Source of the DNA: Deltaproteobacteria bacterium
GTDB taxonomy: Bacteria; Desulfobacterota; Desulfobacteria; Desulfobacterales; Desulfatirhabdiaceae
Reading direction: 5' to 3'
DNA: 49,655 nucleotides
NCBI GenBank assembly: GCA_016219185.1
Contig: JACRBZ010000047.1
Coordinates: 1 to 49,655 of the forward strand
The position numbers and the translations under genes are program-made. Shown one piece after another: positions 8,950 through 16,600 of the stretch. Within the stretch, counting starts at the first letter, position 1; each line of letters starts with the position of its first letter. The notes beneath the pieces are model-generated. The model ran no database searches. It was not told the DNA's origin and was given only the letters and a program-made list of their open reading frames with translations.

Positions 8950-9528
8950 ATGGAACTTCATATGGACGAAGAAGCGTCTTCATTGAAAGGGCAGTTTCTG
9001 ATCGCCATGCCGAACATGACGGATCCGAATTTTTCCAAGACCGTTGTCTGCATCTGCGAACATACGCCGCAGGGAGCTGTCGGCATCGTTATCAATCGCC
9101 CCCATCCTTTTGTGACGGATAAGGATATTTTCGACGAACTTCAAATTGAAACCAGCCCGAATAAGGCGCCCTTTCCCGTCCATTCCGGAGGTCCGGTTCT
9201 TCCCAATGAAATTTTCGTTCTGCATGGAAAGCCGTTTGGCTGGAAAGGCTGCTTGATGGTCACGCCATCCCTGGCCATGAGCAATACGATGGATATCCTG
9301 CTGGAGATTGCCCGGGGCAGGGGACCAAAATCGTATATCCTCTCGCTGGGTTGTGCGGGATGGGGACCGGGTCAACTGGATGATGAAATCAGGGAAAATG
9401 TCTGGTTGACCAGTGCGGTGTGGGAGGCGATTGTTTTTGGTATCGATAACGAAGATAGGTGGAGCGCTGCATTAAAGAAAATGGGAATTGACCCGCTGCT
9501 GTTGTCCGCGGCGGCCGGCCATGCATAG
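8950..9528 (+). CDS. YqgE/AlgH family protein
   Basis: The 192-residue product is a UPF0301 (YqgE/AlgH) protein. It opens with the family segment LKGQFLIAMPNMTDPNF, continues with TVVCICEHTPQGAVGIVINRP and SGGPV, and has the late SLGCAGWGPGQLDDEI motif. The biochemical role is not established; an early link to alginate regulation in Pseudomonas gave the AlgH name. The ATG at 8950 is chosen because AGG (8941-8943) lies six bases upstream; a TTG at 8944 is less likely. It directly follows the phosphofructokinase gene and converges with the small minus-strand gene three bases beyond its stop. Confidence 0.92.
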   Translation: MELHMDEEASSLKGQFLIAMPNMTDPNFSKTVVCICEHTPQGAVGIVINRPHPFVTDKDIFDELQIETSPNKAPFPVHSGGPVLPNEIFVLHGKPFGWKGCLMVTPSLAMSNTMDILLEIARGRGPKSYILSLGCAGWGPGQLDDEIRENVWLTSAVWEAIVFGIDNEDRWSAALKKMGIDPLLLSAAAGHA

Positions 9529-9531
9529 CAG

Positions 9532-9732
9532 TCATGGCTGCTGCTGTTCATCTTTTTCTTCCACTTTTTCTTCCATGGGTTCTTCCATGGAATCCTCCTT
9601 GATTTTGGACTTGGGCTTTTTTTTCTTCAGGCAGACCCGATCTTTTCTGACAAAAGCACAGAGCTTGGGATTGTAGTATTCTTTGCAGTTCAAGGGATTG
9701 TACAGCGGACATTCAGGATTTTTTTCTGACAT
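9532..9732 (-). CDS. Small Cys-rich conserved hypothetical protein
   Basis: A 66-residue protein with four cysteines in the first 35 residues (CPLYNPLNCKEYYNPKLC, then VCLKKKK). A lysine-rich stretch and a Glu-rich, probably disordered tail ending in QQQ follow. The spacing suggests a small zinc or iron-sulfur knuckle, but no characterised family is recognised. Support for a real gene comes from a strong ribosome binding site (GAGGGGG, complement of 9743-9749) and a well-spaced promoter upstream on the minus strand. It converges with yqgE with only three bases between stops. Function unknown. Confidence 0.72.
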   Translation of the reverse strand: MSEKNPECPLYNPLNCKEYYNPKLCAFVRKDRVCLKKKKPKSKIKEDSMEEPMEEKVEEKDEQQQP

Positions 9733-9766
9733 CGTTCAAATTCCCCCTCAAGATCATATTCCATAT

Positions 9767-9795
9767 TAAATATCATAAACGCACGGATTTTACAA
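9767..9795 (-). promoter_or_regulatory. Predicted promoter for the Cys-rich small gene
   Basis: On the minus strand TTGTAA (complement of 9790-9795) and TATTTA (complement of 9767-9772) are separated by 17 nt, about 35 nt before the ATG at 9732. The match to sigma70 hexamers is moderate. Confidence 0.4.
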
Positions 9796-9861
9796 GATAT
9801 TATGTCTGATCCTCATTATTTTCGGCATTCCGCCAAGGCAGAATCCGATATTCAAATCGTT

Positions 9862-9890
9862 TTGACAATGAATCAAATAACATGTAGTTT
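9862..9890 (+). promoter_or_regulatory. Predicted promoter for the dynamin-like gene
   Basis: A perfect TTGACA (9862-9867) is followed by TAGTTT (9885-9890) after 17 nt in an A+T-rich setting. This leaves a leader of about 120 nt before the ATG at 10017. Pattern-based prediction only. Confidence 0.45.
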
Positions 9891-10016
9891 ATTTAATTTA
9901 TGCGGTTTTTATGGACGGTCGTGGCTGGCCGGTTATCAATCAAAAGGCGGTTGATGCCCTTGAAGGGGCAAAGACAGGCGGATTTTCAAGAAAAAAGATT
10001 CGGATAACATCGATCA

Positions 10017-12263
10017 ATGCGTTCATTTCATATGCTTAACGAAGTTCTGCTGCGTGCCGCCGGAAACATGGCGGACTTGTTAACCACTGCCCGGGACATT
10101 CCGGGGCTTTCCGGAGCCAATCGTAAAGATTGGGAAAAAACGTGCCAGCATATCTCCCGCTCGATTTCGGAGGACAGGGTGCGTGTGGCGGTGGTCGGAT
10201 CCATCAAATCCGGAAAAAGTACATTCATCAATGCATTTTTGAAAGGCGATTATCTCAAACGGGGCGCAGGCGTTGTCACTTCCATTGTCACGCGGGTACG
10301 CAAGGGCCAGGGACTGAAAGCAACGCTTTATTTCAAGTCGTGGGAAGAAATTCACTCGGATCTGGAACATGCCATGGTGCTGCTGCCGTCGATGCCGGTT
10401 GCTTCCGAAGCCGCATCCTTTGATTTTCGGCAGGCCGAAAGCCGGTCCGCGCTCCAGGCGGCTCTGGCGGCCCTGGGCCCGGACCGACTGATCAAGAACG
10501 GCACGCGAAACGAAAGCAGCGTATTGATGGCCTCGTATCTCAAGGGGTTTGAAAGCGTCAAGGACATCATTTCAACCGAGACCGTGGTCCGGTATTACGA
10601 AGGCGAGGAATTCGCCCTTCACCGCGATTTTGTCGGCAACGATGCCCTGGCTGTTTATCTAAAGGATATCGAGATTGAAATCAACGCCGACATCCTGGAC
10701 AGCAACCTGGAGGTGGCCGACTGTCAGGGCAGCGACTCCCCGAACCCCCTGCACCTGGCCATGATCCAGGATTATCTGCTCCTGACCCACTTGATCATTT
10801 ACGTGATCAGCAGCCGAACCGGTCTTCGGCGGGCGGATATCCGGTTTTTGTCCATGATCCAGAAAATGGGCCTTGCGGAACATATCCTTTTTGTCGTTAA
10901 CTGCGATTTCAGCGAGCATGATTCCGTTGACGGCCTTTTACCGCTCATCGAACGCATTCGGGAAGAGATTTCGCTGATAAAACCCTCCCCCACCCTCTAT
11001 ACCCTGTCCTCCCTGTACAACCTCTTCAAGAATACCGAGTCCAACCTGAGCGAAAAAGACCACATGCGGCTTCTTCAGTGGCGGAAAGAAGAGGCGCTTG
11101 CGGCGCTTTCCGACGGGGAAACCCGGCGGTTCATGACCGATTTCGACGAAATGCTCCTTCACGAACGCTATGCACTGCTGCTACGAAACCCAGTGGAGCG
11201 CCTCACCGTGATCTCGGCCGGCGTGGATCATTGGATCGATATCAACCTGGATATGCTGAACCGGGATTCCGTCAGCGCCGTCGAAATGCTGAAAAAAATA
11301 AAGCGTCATGAAGCCAAAATTCTTCATTTGAAAACCATGATGGAAAGCACCCTGAACGGGGCGCTGCAAAAAATCAGGCAGGACCTTAAAGCGGATGTGG
11401 ACCGTTTTTTTGACATTCATAATGGGGAGGTTCTCTCCGGCATGCTTCGGTTCATCAGCCAATATTCGGCGGATATCGATCCCTTTCAGGAAAAAACCTC
11501 GAAACTCGGTTTCACCCAGGCCCTTTTCCTGGTGTTCCAGGAATTCAAGCAAAGCCTGGATGCGTTTGTAACGGAATCCACGATGCCGGAGGTGATTCGT
11601 TTCGTCCGGGAAGAAGAGGCAAAGATCGCCGCATATCTGCTGACGATCGCCGCGCCATACGACGGCCTGCTGCAGGATGCCCTTTCCGACTACAGCGTCT
11701 CCATGAGCAGCCTGGGGTTTACGCCGATTCAGGACAGAATGGACCCCATCCGTATTCCTGAACTGGATGCAATCAAATCAAGGTCCGGGCTTCGATTGCC
11801 GCCCGCCGGCATCACGCTGCGATATTCCGCTCGAATCAAAACCGAAGCAATTGTGAAGCTGGGGTGCTATACGCTGGTCACGCTGGTGAAGCGGCTACTG
11901 AAGAAATCAATTCAAAACTGCCAGAAGGATGAAATTCATGCGCTGAAAGACGGCGTGGATCGCATGAAACGGGAAACCGAACGCTCCATTGTTTCGCATT
12001 TCAAGGACTATCGGGAAAATCTGAAATTCCAGTATATTTTCAAACTCGCGGATGCGGCCTTTCAGTCCCTGCTGGAATGCCTGATGGACCGGTTTGAGGC
12101 CTATTCCACGGATATTTCCCGAATCGCCAAGTGGGCGGATGGTCACCAAATTGACAAGGACCGGGTATCCCGGACCCTGGAAGGAATGCGGCTGAGGTCC
12201 CGCGAAATCACCGAACAGCTTAAAAGCATCCGGGAGCAGATGGACCACGAATCGTCCAGATAA
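10017..12263 (+). CDS. Dynamin-like large GTPase
   Basis: The 748-residue protein resembles bacterial dynamin-like proteins, GTPases that bind and remodel membranes. The G1 P-loop is GSIKSGKST (about residues 61-69), followed by a G2-type threonine in GVVTSIVTRV and G3 as DCQGSD (about 239-244). The G4 position reads VNCDFSEHD, not the usual [NT]KxD. The remaining 450 residues are helical and charged, with a moderately hydrophobic segment near TLVTLVKRLLKK that could be a membrane paddle. An ATG at 10032 is an alternative start, and no strong ribosome binding site decides between them. It is a single gene, not the tandem pair often seen for this family. Confidence 0.78.
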   Translation: MRSFHMLNEVLLRAAGNMADLLTTARDIPGLSGANRKDWEKTCQHISRSISEDRVRVAVVGSIKSGKSTFINAFLKGDYLKRGAGVVTSIVTRVRKGQGLKATLYFKSWEEIHSDLEHAMVLLPSMPVASEAASFDFRQAESRSALQAALAALGPDRLIKNGTRNESSVLMASYLKGFESVKDIISTETVVRYYEGEEFALHRDFVGNDALAVYLKDIEIEINADILDSNLEVADCQGSDSPNPLHLAMIQDYLLLTHLIIYVISSRTGLRRADIRFLSMIQKMGLAEHILFVVNCDFSEHDSVDGLLPLIERIREEISLIKPSPTLYTLSSLYNLFKNTESNLSEKDHMRLLQWRKEEALAALSDGETRRFMTDFDEMLLHERYALLLRNPVERLTVISAGVDHWIDINLDMLNRDSVSAVEMLKKIKRHEAKILHLKTMMESTLNGALQKIRQDLKADVDRFFDIHNGEVLSGMLRFISQYSADIDPFQEKTSKLGFTQALFLVFQEFKQSLDAFVTESTMPEVIRFVREEEAKIAAYLLTIAAPYDGLLQDALSDYSVSMSSLGFTPIQDRMDPIRIPELDAIKSRSGLRLPPAGITLRYSARIKTEAIVKLGCYTLVTLVKRLLKKSIQNCQKDEIHALKDGVDRMKRETERSIVSHFKDYRENLKFQYIFKLADAAFQSLLECLMDRFEAYSTDISRIAKWADGHQIDKDRVSRTLEGMRLRSREITEQLKSIREQMDHESSR

Positions 12264-12299
12264 AAAGGCGGCCCGGAACAAATCCGATCGCCGCCTTTT
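12263..12299. terminator. Bidirectional rho-independent terminator
   Basis: AAAAGGCGGC (12263-12272) pairs perfectly with GCCGCCTTTT (12290-12299), and an inner CGGA/TCCG stem (12274-12277 with 12283-12286) tightens it. The A and T flanks give a U-tract in both directions. It sits between convergent genes, the GTPase on the left and tatA on the right, and can serve both. Confidence 0.85.
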
Positions 12300-12325
12300 G
12301 TGTTACCGTTTGGCTTGTTGAAATG

Positions 12326-12514
12326 CTATGCCCCGGGTTTTTTGTCGTCCTCGATCTTGTCCGGTTCTTTTGGACTCGAATCCTTTGTTGCTTCCTTGAA
12401 ATTCCTTATGGCCTTGCCGATGCCGCCCCCGATTTCAGGAAGCTTTCCGGCACCGAAAATAATCAATATGATAACCAGAATTACGAGAAGTTCCGACATT
12501 CCCAGACCAAACAT
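12326..12514 (-). CDS. tatA: Sec-independent protein translocase TatA/E
   Basis: TatA forms the membrane pore that exports folded proteins with twin-arginine signals. The 62-residue product has the family plan: a short N-terminal transmembrane helix ([19 protein letters not shown]), the [10 protein letters not shown] hinge, an amphipathic helix ([12 protein letters not shown]) and a charged, proline-containing tail. No tatB or tatC is adjacent. It starts nine bases after the stop of the Cys-rich gene at 12524-12937, so the two are probably one operon driven from the promoter near 13000. The transcript ends at the terminator at 12263-12299. Confidence 0.93.
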   Translation of the reverse strand: MFGLGMSELLVILVIILIIFGAGKLPEIGGGIGKAIRNFKEATKDSSPKEPDKIEDDKKPGA

Positions 12515-12523
12515 ATGAGCCTC

Positions 12524-12937
12524 CTATTCGTCCAGACGGTTCTGCTTTAACTCCTGGATGAGCTGAAAAAATTCGGGCGTTTTCAGATATCGATCCGTTG
12601 CCGCCTGGTAATCGATCCACCTTCTCCAACTTTCGAACCAGGCATCGTTGTGCCAGTAGCAGGCAGGGTCCCCGCCGCCTTTCAGCCGATTGACAAAATC
12701 CCTGTATTCATCCTGGCAACTCTCGCAGAACCGGTAGGGACATCCGATGGAATGATCGTGATCACTCCGGGTTTCGGGGCTGAGTTCGGTGTGCACACCG
12801 CATTTTTCGCACTTCTGGGCACAGCGGGTGCATTGAAAGACTTTTTGAACCGCCAGAATCTTTCGTTTTCGAATGAGCGCATCCCGCTTATCCTGAGATA
12901 GCTGAAGCTTGGCGTTCAGAGAGATGATTTCTGCCAT
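12524..12937 (-). CDS. Cys-rich conserved hypothetical protein upstream of tatA
   Basis: A 137-residue protein of unknown function. A charged helical start (about 1-30) is followed by a cysteine cluster: CTRCAQKCEKC (about 36-46), then CPYRFCESC with His residues between (HTELSPETRSDHDH). This arrangement suggests one or two zinc ribbons. The C-terminal third is aromatic-rich (YWHNDAWFESWRRWIDY) and helical. A well-formed promoter lies upstream and tatA follows after nine bases, so a role near protein export or redox is possible but only by association. Confidence 0.78.
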   Translation of the reverse strand: MAEIISLNAKLQLSQDKRDALIRKRKILAVQKVFQCTRCAQKCEKCGVHTELSPETRSDHDHSIGCPYRFCESCQDEYRDFVNRLKGGGDPACYWHNDAWFESWRRWIDYQAATDRYLKTPEFFQLIQELKQNRLDE

Positions 12938-12989
12938 TGCTGTTTTGTTATCCCCGCCTTTAAAAATCGATCCGCATTTTATTCATGAT

Positions 12990-13018
12990 TTTATACCATC
13001 CGGCTACCCCGCTGTCAA
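12990..13018 (-). promoter_or_regulatory. Strong sigma70-type promoter of the tatA operon
   Basis: On the minus strand TTGACA (complement of 13013-13018) and TATAAA (complement of 12990-12995) are separated by exactly 17 nt, near-consensus. The ATG of the Cys-rich gene lies about 50 nt downstream at 12937. Confidence 0.7.
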
Positions 13019-13064
13019 TGAGAACCCGCCGCGGAAGTCCGCGAAAAGCACGGCCACTTAAGTA

Positions 13065-13093
13065 TTGATTTTGAATAAGGGAATGCGTATAGA
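13065..13093 (+). promoter_or_regulatory. Predicted promoter of the sirtuin gene
   Basis: TTGATT (13065-13070) and TATAGA (13088-13093) are spaced by 17 nt. The site lies inside the open N-terminal extension of the sirtuin frame, which argues that translation begins downstream. The predicted leader is about 200 nt and contains repeat copy 2. Confidence 0.5.
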
Positions 13094-13101
13094 TCAATGG
13101 A

Positions 13102-13248
13102 ATGGCAAAGTAAAAAGTTCAAGATCTGGGCAAGCGGCACCCGAGCTTTTGGCGACTATCCTGCCCATGAAGCGTACGTTGCTTGCGGCGCCAAAAGATC
13201 TTCCGGCAAGGCATGAAGCGCTGGCACAGACAGGCTTTTTACGAAGCC
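13102..13248 (+). repeat. Dispersed intergenic repeat, copy 2 (sirtuin leader)
   Basis: The left 25 nt (13102-13126) are identical to the complement of 6506-6530, and the right 13 nt (13236-13248) to the complement of 6402-6414. The interior differs in sequence but again forms a hairpin, CTTTTGGCG (13146-13154) with CGCCAAAAG (13189-13197). Conserved ends with variable, foldable interiors suggest a family of structured intergenic elements. Confidence 0.72.
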
Positions 13249-13310
13249 GGCATTTGTTGTTTGTAATGCATGATCAAGAATTTTACGCACTTAGACAGAA
13301 ACGCAGGAAC

Positions 13311-14057
13311 ATGGACTCCCTGATCACAAGCGCTGCACGCTATCTGGCCGCAGCCAGCCACGTGGTTGCACTGACCGGCGCCGGTATTTCGGTTGAAAGC
13401 GGCATTCCGCCTTTTCGGGGCAAAGGCGGGCTGTGGGAAAAGATTGATCCCATGGAATATGCCCACATCGATGCATTCATGAAGGATCCGGCAAAGATCT
13501 GGCAGGTCCTGATTCGGGAAATGAAGGATGTGGTGGACAAGGCCAGGCCCAACAGTGCGCATCTGGGACTTGCCCGGCTGGAAACACTGGGCATCTTGAA
13601 AACCGTCATTACCCAGAATGTCGATGGGCTGCATCAGATGGCCGGGAACACGGATGTCATCGAGTTTCACGGAAATTTCGCCTGGCAGCGGTGCATGCGG
13701 TGCGATTATCGCCTGGAAACCCGCCGGATTGACCTGTCTCAGATGCCACCGCGTTGCGAGTGCGGCGGCATTTTCAGGCCGGAATGCGTTTTTTTCGGAG
13801 AGATGATTTCTCCCGATCACCTGAACCGATCCCGGCAGGCAGCATCAAGCTGTGATGTCATGCTGGTTGTCGGCACCTCCGCCCTGGTTCAGCCGGCTGC
13901 TTACATGCCGGTTATTGCCAAACGTTCCGGGGCAAGGATCATCGAAATCAATTCGGAAAGAACACCTCTCACCCGGGATATCAGCGATCTGCTCATCATG
14001 GGAAAGGCAGGGGAAGTCTTTGATCGCCTGCTGGCGGAAATCGAGAAACAACGCTGA
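13311..14057 (+). CDS. NAD-dependent protein deacylase, Sir2 family
   Basis: Sirtuins remove acyl groups from lysines while consuming NAD. From the ATG at 13311 the product is 248 residues, the normal bacterial size. It shows the NAD-binding GAGISVESGIPPFRG (about 22-36), TQNVDGLH (about 100-107), the catalytic His in EFHGN (about 118-122), a zinc site CMRC...CECGG and GTSALVQPA. The open frame extends back to 13065, but that part runs through a promoter and an intergenic repeat, so 13311 is preferred; AGGAA lies very close upstream. An ATG at 13269 is the main alternative. queF follows 44 bases after. Confidence 0.9.
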   Translation: MDSLITSAARYLAAASHVVALTGAGISVESGIPPFRGKGGLWEKIDPMEYAHIDAFMKDPAKIWQVLIREMKDVVDKARPNSAHLGLARLETLGILKTVITQNVDGLHQMAGNTDVIEFHGNFAWQRCMRCDYRLETRRIDLSQMPPRCECGGIFRPECVFFGEMISPDHLNRSRQAASSCDVMLVVGTSALVQPAAYMPVIAKRSGARIIEINSERTPLTRDISDLLIMGKAGEVFDRLLAEIEKQR

Positions 14058-14101
14058 AGGACTCTGCGTGAAAGCTAAAAACCTTTTTATGGAGAATCAC
14101 C

Positions 14102-14509
14102 ATGTCCAAGTTTTCTGAAAAAAAACCATCCACCACGCCGGCATCCCCGGACCTCATCCAGGCCGCTGTCCTGGATCCCATCGACTATCAGTACCGGGAT
14201 CGACGGGATATCGACATCACCATTTCTCAGCCCGAATACACATCGCTCTGCCCCATGACCGGCCTTCCGGATATCGGATGCATCACCATCCGATACCGTC
14301 CGGACGTTCGGATCATCGAGCTGAAATCGCTGAAATACTACCTGTTGCAGTACCGCAATGTCGGTATTTTTTATGAACACATCGTCAACCGGATTCTGGA
14401 TGACCTGGTGCAGGTTCTGGAGCCCAAACGCATGGAAGTTACCGGGGATTTTACGGCCAGAGGCGGTATCACCTCCAGTGTCACCGCAGTTTATGAGAGG
14501 AAGATATGA
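14102..14509 (+). CDS. queF: NADPH-dependent 7-cyano-7-deazaguanine reductase QueF
   Basis: QueF reduces preQ0 to preQ1 with NADPH, a step in making the tRNA base queuosine. The 135-residue length marks the short, YkvM-type unimodal form. Visible motifs are SLCPMTGLPD with the catalytic Cys (about residue 46), ELKSLKYYLLQYRN with the QueF NADPH-binding residues, GIFYEH with the substrate Glu, and the C-terminal ARGGI. A GGAG ribosome binding site precedes the ATG at 14102. The stop overlaps the next gene's ATG by four bases, indicating translational coupling. The other queuosine genes are not in this window. Confidence 0.95.
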   Translation: MSKFSEKKPSTTPASPDLIQAAVLDPIDYQYRDRRDIDITISQPEYTSLCPMTGLPDIGCITIRYRPDVRIIELKSLKYYLLQYRNVGIFYEHIVNRILDDLVQVLEPKRMEVTGDFTARGGITSSVTAVYERKI

Positions 14510-15438
14510 GTCTTCAATTCAGAAAAATCCCGGTACTGCTCCTGCTGCTGGCTGCGGCCTTATTGTGCGGATGCGGGACCTATTCGAATTTAAAAAAATC
14601 CACGGGAAAGCTCGTTCGAGATTTCAGGGCCCCGGACGATGATTTGAAGAAAACGGTTTTCAGGGTCGGACTGAACAATCAGGTTGCGACGGCCCAGCAG
14701 GATATGGCTGCGGTGATCGACAGCCGCTATATCGAGGCCCTTCCTCAGTCCTGTCCCAATCTATTTCTTACCGGACCGGAGAATTCGGAAGCTTCACAGG
14801 TGCTTAGCCTGCTTTTTCAGAAATCCATCGACCCCGCAGACAACCTGACCCTGATCAGGATCGGAAAGCAGCTTGGCATATCAGCCATCGTCAGCAGCCG
14901 CTTTTCCGCCATTGCGGTCCGGCAGAAGGATTCTGGATTTCTGTGGTTTCTAAAAAAGCTTCCGTTTGCATGGGTCAGCGCCACCACTGAAGTCTATGAT
15001 ACGGAAACCGGCGCCAAATATCTGGATCAAACCTTTACCCGCGAACTGAAACTGGATGAAGAATCGGCTGAGAGTATTCGAAAGGGAAACGTCAGTTCGG
15101 TTCCCGCGGTTGAAAAGGCGGCTTTCGAAATCATTCAGGAGATGACGGATGCCGTATGCGATACCGTCATTCAAAAGCCCTGGAAAGGATATGTCGCCAA
15201 GGTGTCTGGAGAAACCCTGACCCTGTCATCCGGAAGCCTGTCGGGACTGTCCGCCGGGCGCGTGCTGAAGGTTTATGAACCGGGCCAGAGGATTCAGGGC
15301 TCCGAAGGGCAGATATTCCAGCTCCCCGGGAAAAAGATCGGAGAAATAAAAATCACGACCGTTTTTTCAGACAGTGCCGAAGCCGTGGCAGTTTCCGGCG
15401 GCGGATTTCAGATGGATAATGTCGTCAAAACAAAATAA
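14506..15438 (+). CDS. Predicted outer-membrane lipoprotein
   Basis: A 310-residue protein with a lipoprotein signal: a positively charged start, a Leu/Ala-rich core and the lipobox LCGC with lipidated Cys22. The middle region (about 110-215: LGISAIVSSRF, TEVYDTETG, FTREL) has the style of CsgG/FlgT-type periplasmic domains. The last 80 residues (SGLSAGRVLKVYEPGQ to KIGEIKITTV) resemble the C-terminal barrel of FlgT-like proteins. These are fold-level impressions, not firm assignments. It is coupled to queF by an ATGA overlap, with no obvious functional link. A long hairpin follows about 65 bases after the stop. Confidence 0.75.
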   Translation: MSLQFRKIPVLLLLLAAALLCGCGTYSNLKKSTGKLVRDFRAPDDDLKKTVFRVGLNNQVATAQQDMAAVIDSRYIEALPQSCPNLFLTGPENSEASQVLSLLFQKSIDPADNLTLIRIGKQLGISAIVSSRFSAIAVRQKDSGFLWFLKKLPFAWVSATTEVYDTETGAKYLDQTFTRELKLDEESAESIRKGNVSSVPAVEKAAFEIIQEMTDAVCDTVIQKPWKGYVAKVSGETLTLSSGSLSGLSAGRVLKVYEPGQRIQGSEGQIFQLPGKKIGEIKITTVFSDSAEAVAVSGGGFQMDNVVKTK

Positions 15439-15503
15439 GATGACTTTGTTGACATTCATGGGCAACGTGAGATGCTCACGGAAAAAAACAAACCCAACGT
15501 GGG

Positions 15504-15546
15504 CCATGGGCACACGGATGAATTAACTGTCCGTGTGCGCCCGTGG
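15504..15546 (+). terminator. Probable terminator hairpin after the queF operon
   Basis: CACACGGA (15511-15518) pairs with TCCGTGTG (15530-15537), and CCATGGG (15504-15510) pairs imperfectly with the bases that follow to 15546. A T-rich run (TTCCCTTTTTC) comes about 8 nt later. It is stable enough to end the lipoprotein transcript but lacks an immediate U-tract. Confidence 0.5.
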
Positions 15547-15834
15547 TTTAGGTTCCCTTTTTCATGGATCAGAATGCTCCCCGGTAACCGGGGCTCAGCA
15601 GGAATGCTCACTCTGTGTCGGTTGGCAACAACCAGTCAGCAGTAAACCTTTTCGCGCAAATCCCCCTGACGCCAGCCGTAAGCCGCTTATCCCTTAGACC
15701 CGATCCATCCCATTTGCCCCACTGAGCAAGCAATACCCGCCTCGCTCAGGTTCCGTTCATATTCTCTTTTGAGCCATTAAAGAGCGATCTGTCGAAGTCA
15801 TATGAACGCAATTTTCAGGCAACCGCTGACCTGT

Positions 15835-15904
15835 TGGGTATGTAGATACTCAGCGGAAGGTTGAAAAAATCCCCCTTCCCTTTTATCCCAAATTGCTGTC
15901 ATAG
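15835..15904 (+). promoter_or_regulatory. Polysaccharide-locus promoter block, copy 1
   Basis: Bases 15835-15876 match 28537-28578 without gaps at 34 of 42 positions, including TGGGTATGTA and AAAATCCCCCT. After 16 nt (15 in the other copy) both have TTG[C/G]TGTCATAG (15893-15904 here). Conservation of two blocks at nearly fixed spacing upstream of both major operons suggests an activator site plus promoter. No clear sigma70 or sigma54 hexamers are present. The transcription start is not determinable. Confidence 0.6.
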
Positions 15905-15968
15905 ATAAAACAAAAAAAATATTCCGTTGAACCTATGGTCTCTTAACCCAATTTTTCATGAGGGAACA

Positions 15969-16469
15969 ATGAAAGCCTGGTATTGTATTCACATTAAACC
16001 GACCAAGGAAGACGCCGTCTGCCAACTGCTGAAGGATCTGCCGGAAGTTGAAACATTCTGCCCAAAAATTCAGAAGCGCGGATATCTTCGATCCAAACCC
16101 CGGCTTGTTGTGGAAAATCTTTTCCCCCACTATGTTTTTATCAATTTTGATGCGCCCCGGTACGCGCAGACCATTCGGTATACCCGAGGGGTCAGAAGGA
16201 TGGTGGGGGATCATACCGGACATCCCTGGACCGTTGACAATTCAATTATTGATTTTATCCGGTCCCGGATCGAGCATGGTTTTGTCGGTCTGGAAGCGCC
16301 CCGGTTTTGTACCGGAGATCCCATCCGGATCGAAGAGGGTCCCCTGGCTGGTTTGCAGGGGATTTTCCTGGAGGAAATGAATGCAACCGAGCGGGTCATC
16401 GTGCTGCTGAACACCATTGAAAGCCAGACCCGGATACAGATCGACAAAAGAATGATCGCAAAGATATAA
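15969..16469 (+). CDS. NusG/RfaH-like transcription antiterminator
   Basis: The 166-residue product is a specialised NusG paralogue. It opens with the NGN-domain start KAWYCIHIKPTKEDAVCQLL, continues through FCPKIQKRGYLRSKPRLVVENLFPHYVFI and ends with a KOW-like segment FCTGDPIRIEEGPLAGLQGIFLEE (about 118-141). Such paralogues (RfaH, UpxY, TaA, LoaP) ride with RNA polymerase and prevent early termination in long polysaccharide operons. The ATG at 15969 follows GAGGGA; the frame is open further upstream without support. It is the first gene of the locus, and an ops-like site lies 132 bases past its stop. Confidence 0.9.
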   Translation: MKAWYCIHIKPTKEDAVCQLLKDLPEVETFCPKIQKRGYLRSKPRLVVENLFPHYVFINFDAPRYAQTIRYTRGVRRMVGDHTGHPWTVDNSIIDFIRSRIEHGFVGLEAPRFCTGDPIRIEEGPLAGLQGIFLEEMNATERVIVLLNTIESQTRIQIDKRMIAKI

Positions 16470-16511
16470 CCGTTCGGGGCCTGTCAGATCGCTCCCGCAG
16501 ATAACATCACA

Positions 16512-16544
16512 TTTTTTGCAAGGACAGGGCTTCCCTGCAAAAAA
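16512..16544 (+). terminator. Terminator-like hairpin after the NusG-like gene
   Basis: TTTTTTGCA (16512-16520) pairs perfectly with TGCAAAAAA (16536-16544), with an inner CAGGG/CCCTG stem possible (16525-16529 with 16533-16537). A T-run follows at 16564-16572. It lies 43 bases past the antiterminator stop and before the ops-like site, so it may act as an attenuator. Confidence 0.5.
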
Positions 16545-16600
16545 TAGGATGCCGCTAAACATTGTTTTTTTTAACCATCAGGCTGGCAACTACAGCTAAT

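Larger units (their letters stand above)
12938..13310. other. Divergent regulatory region between the tatA operon and the sirtuin
   Basis: The 373 bases hold a minus-strand promoter for the tatA operon, a plus-strand promoter for the sirtuin gene and the second copy of the dispersed repeat in the sirtuin leader. A plus-strand frame is open from 13065 but covers the promoter and the repeat, so it is not treated as coding. Confidence 0.65.
15439..15968. other. Intergenic boundary between housekeeping block and polysaccharide locus
   Basis: No gene was seen in 530 bases. Contents, left to right: a long imperfect hairpin (15504-15546), a tight CCCCGG/CCGGGG hairpin (15579-15593), a TTGGCAAC motif (15614-15621) resembling later leader motifs, and a promoter-like block (15835-15904) duplicated upstream of wza. 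The last bases hold the GAGGGA ribosome binding site of the NusG-like gene. Confidence 0.6.
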
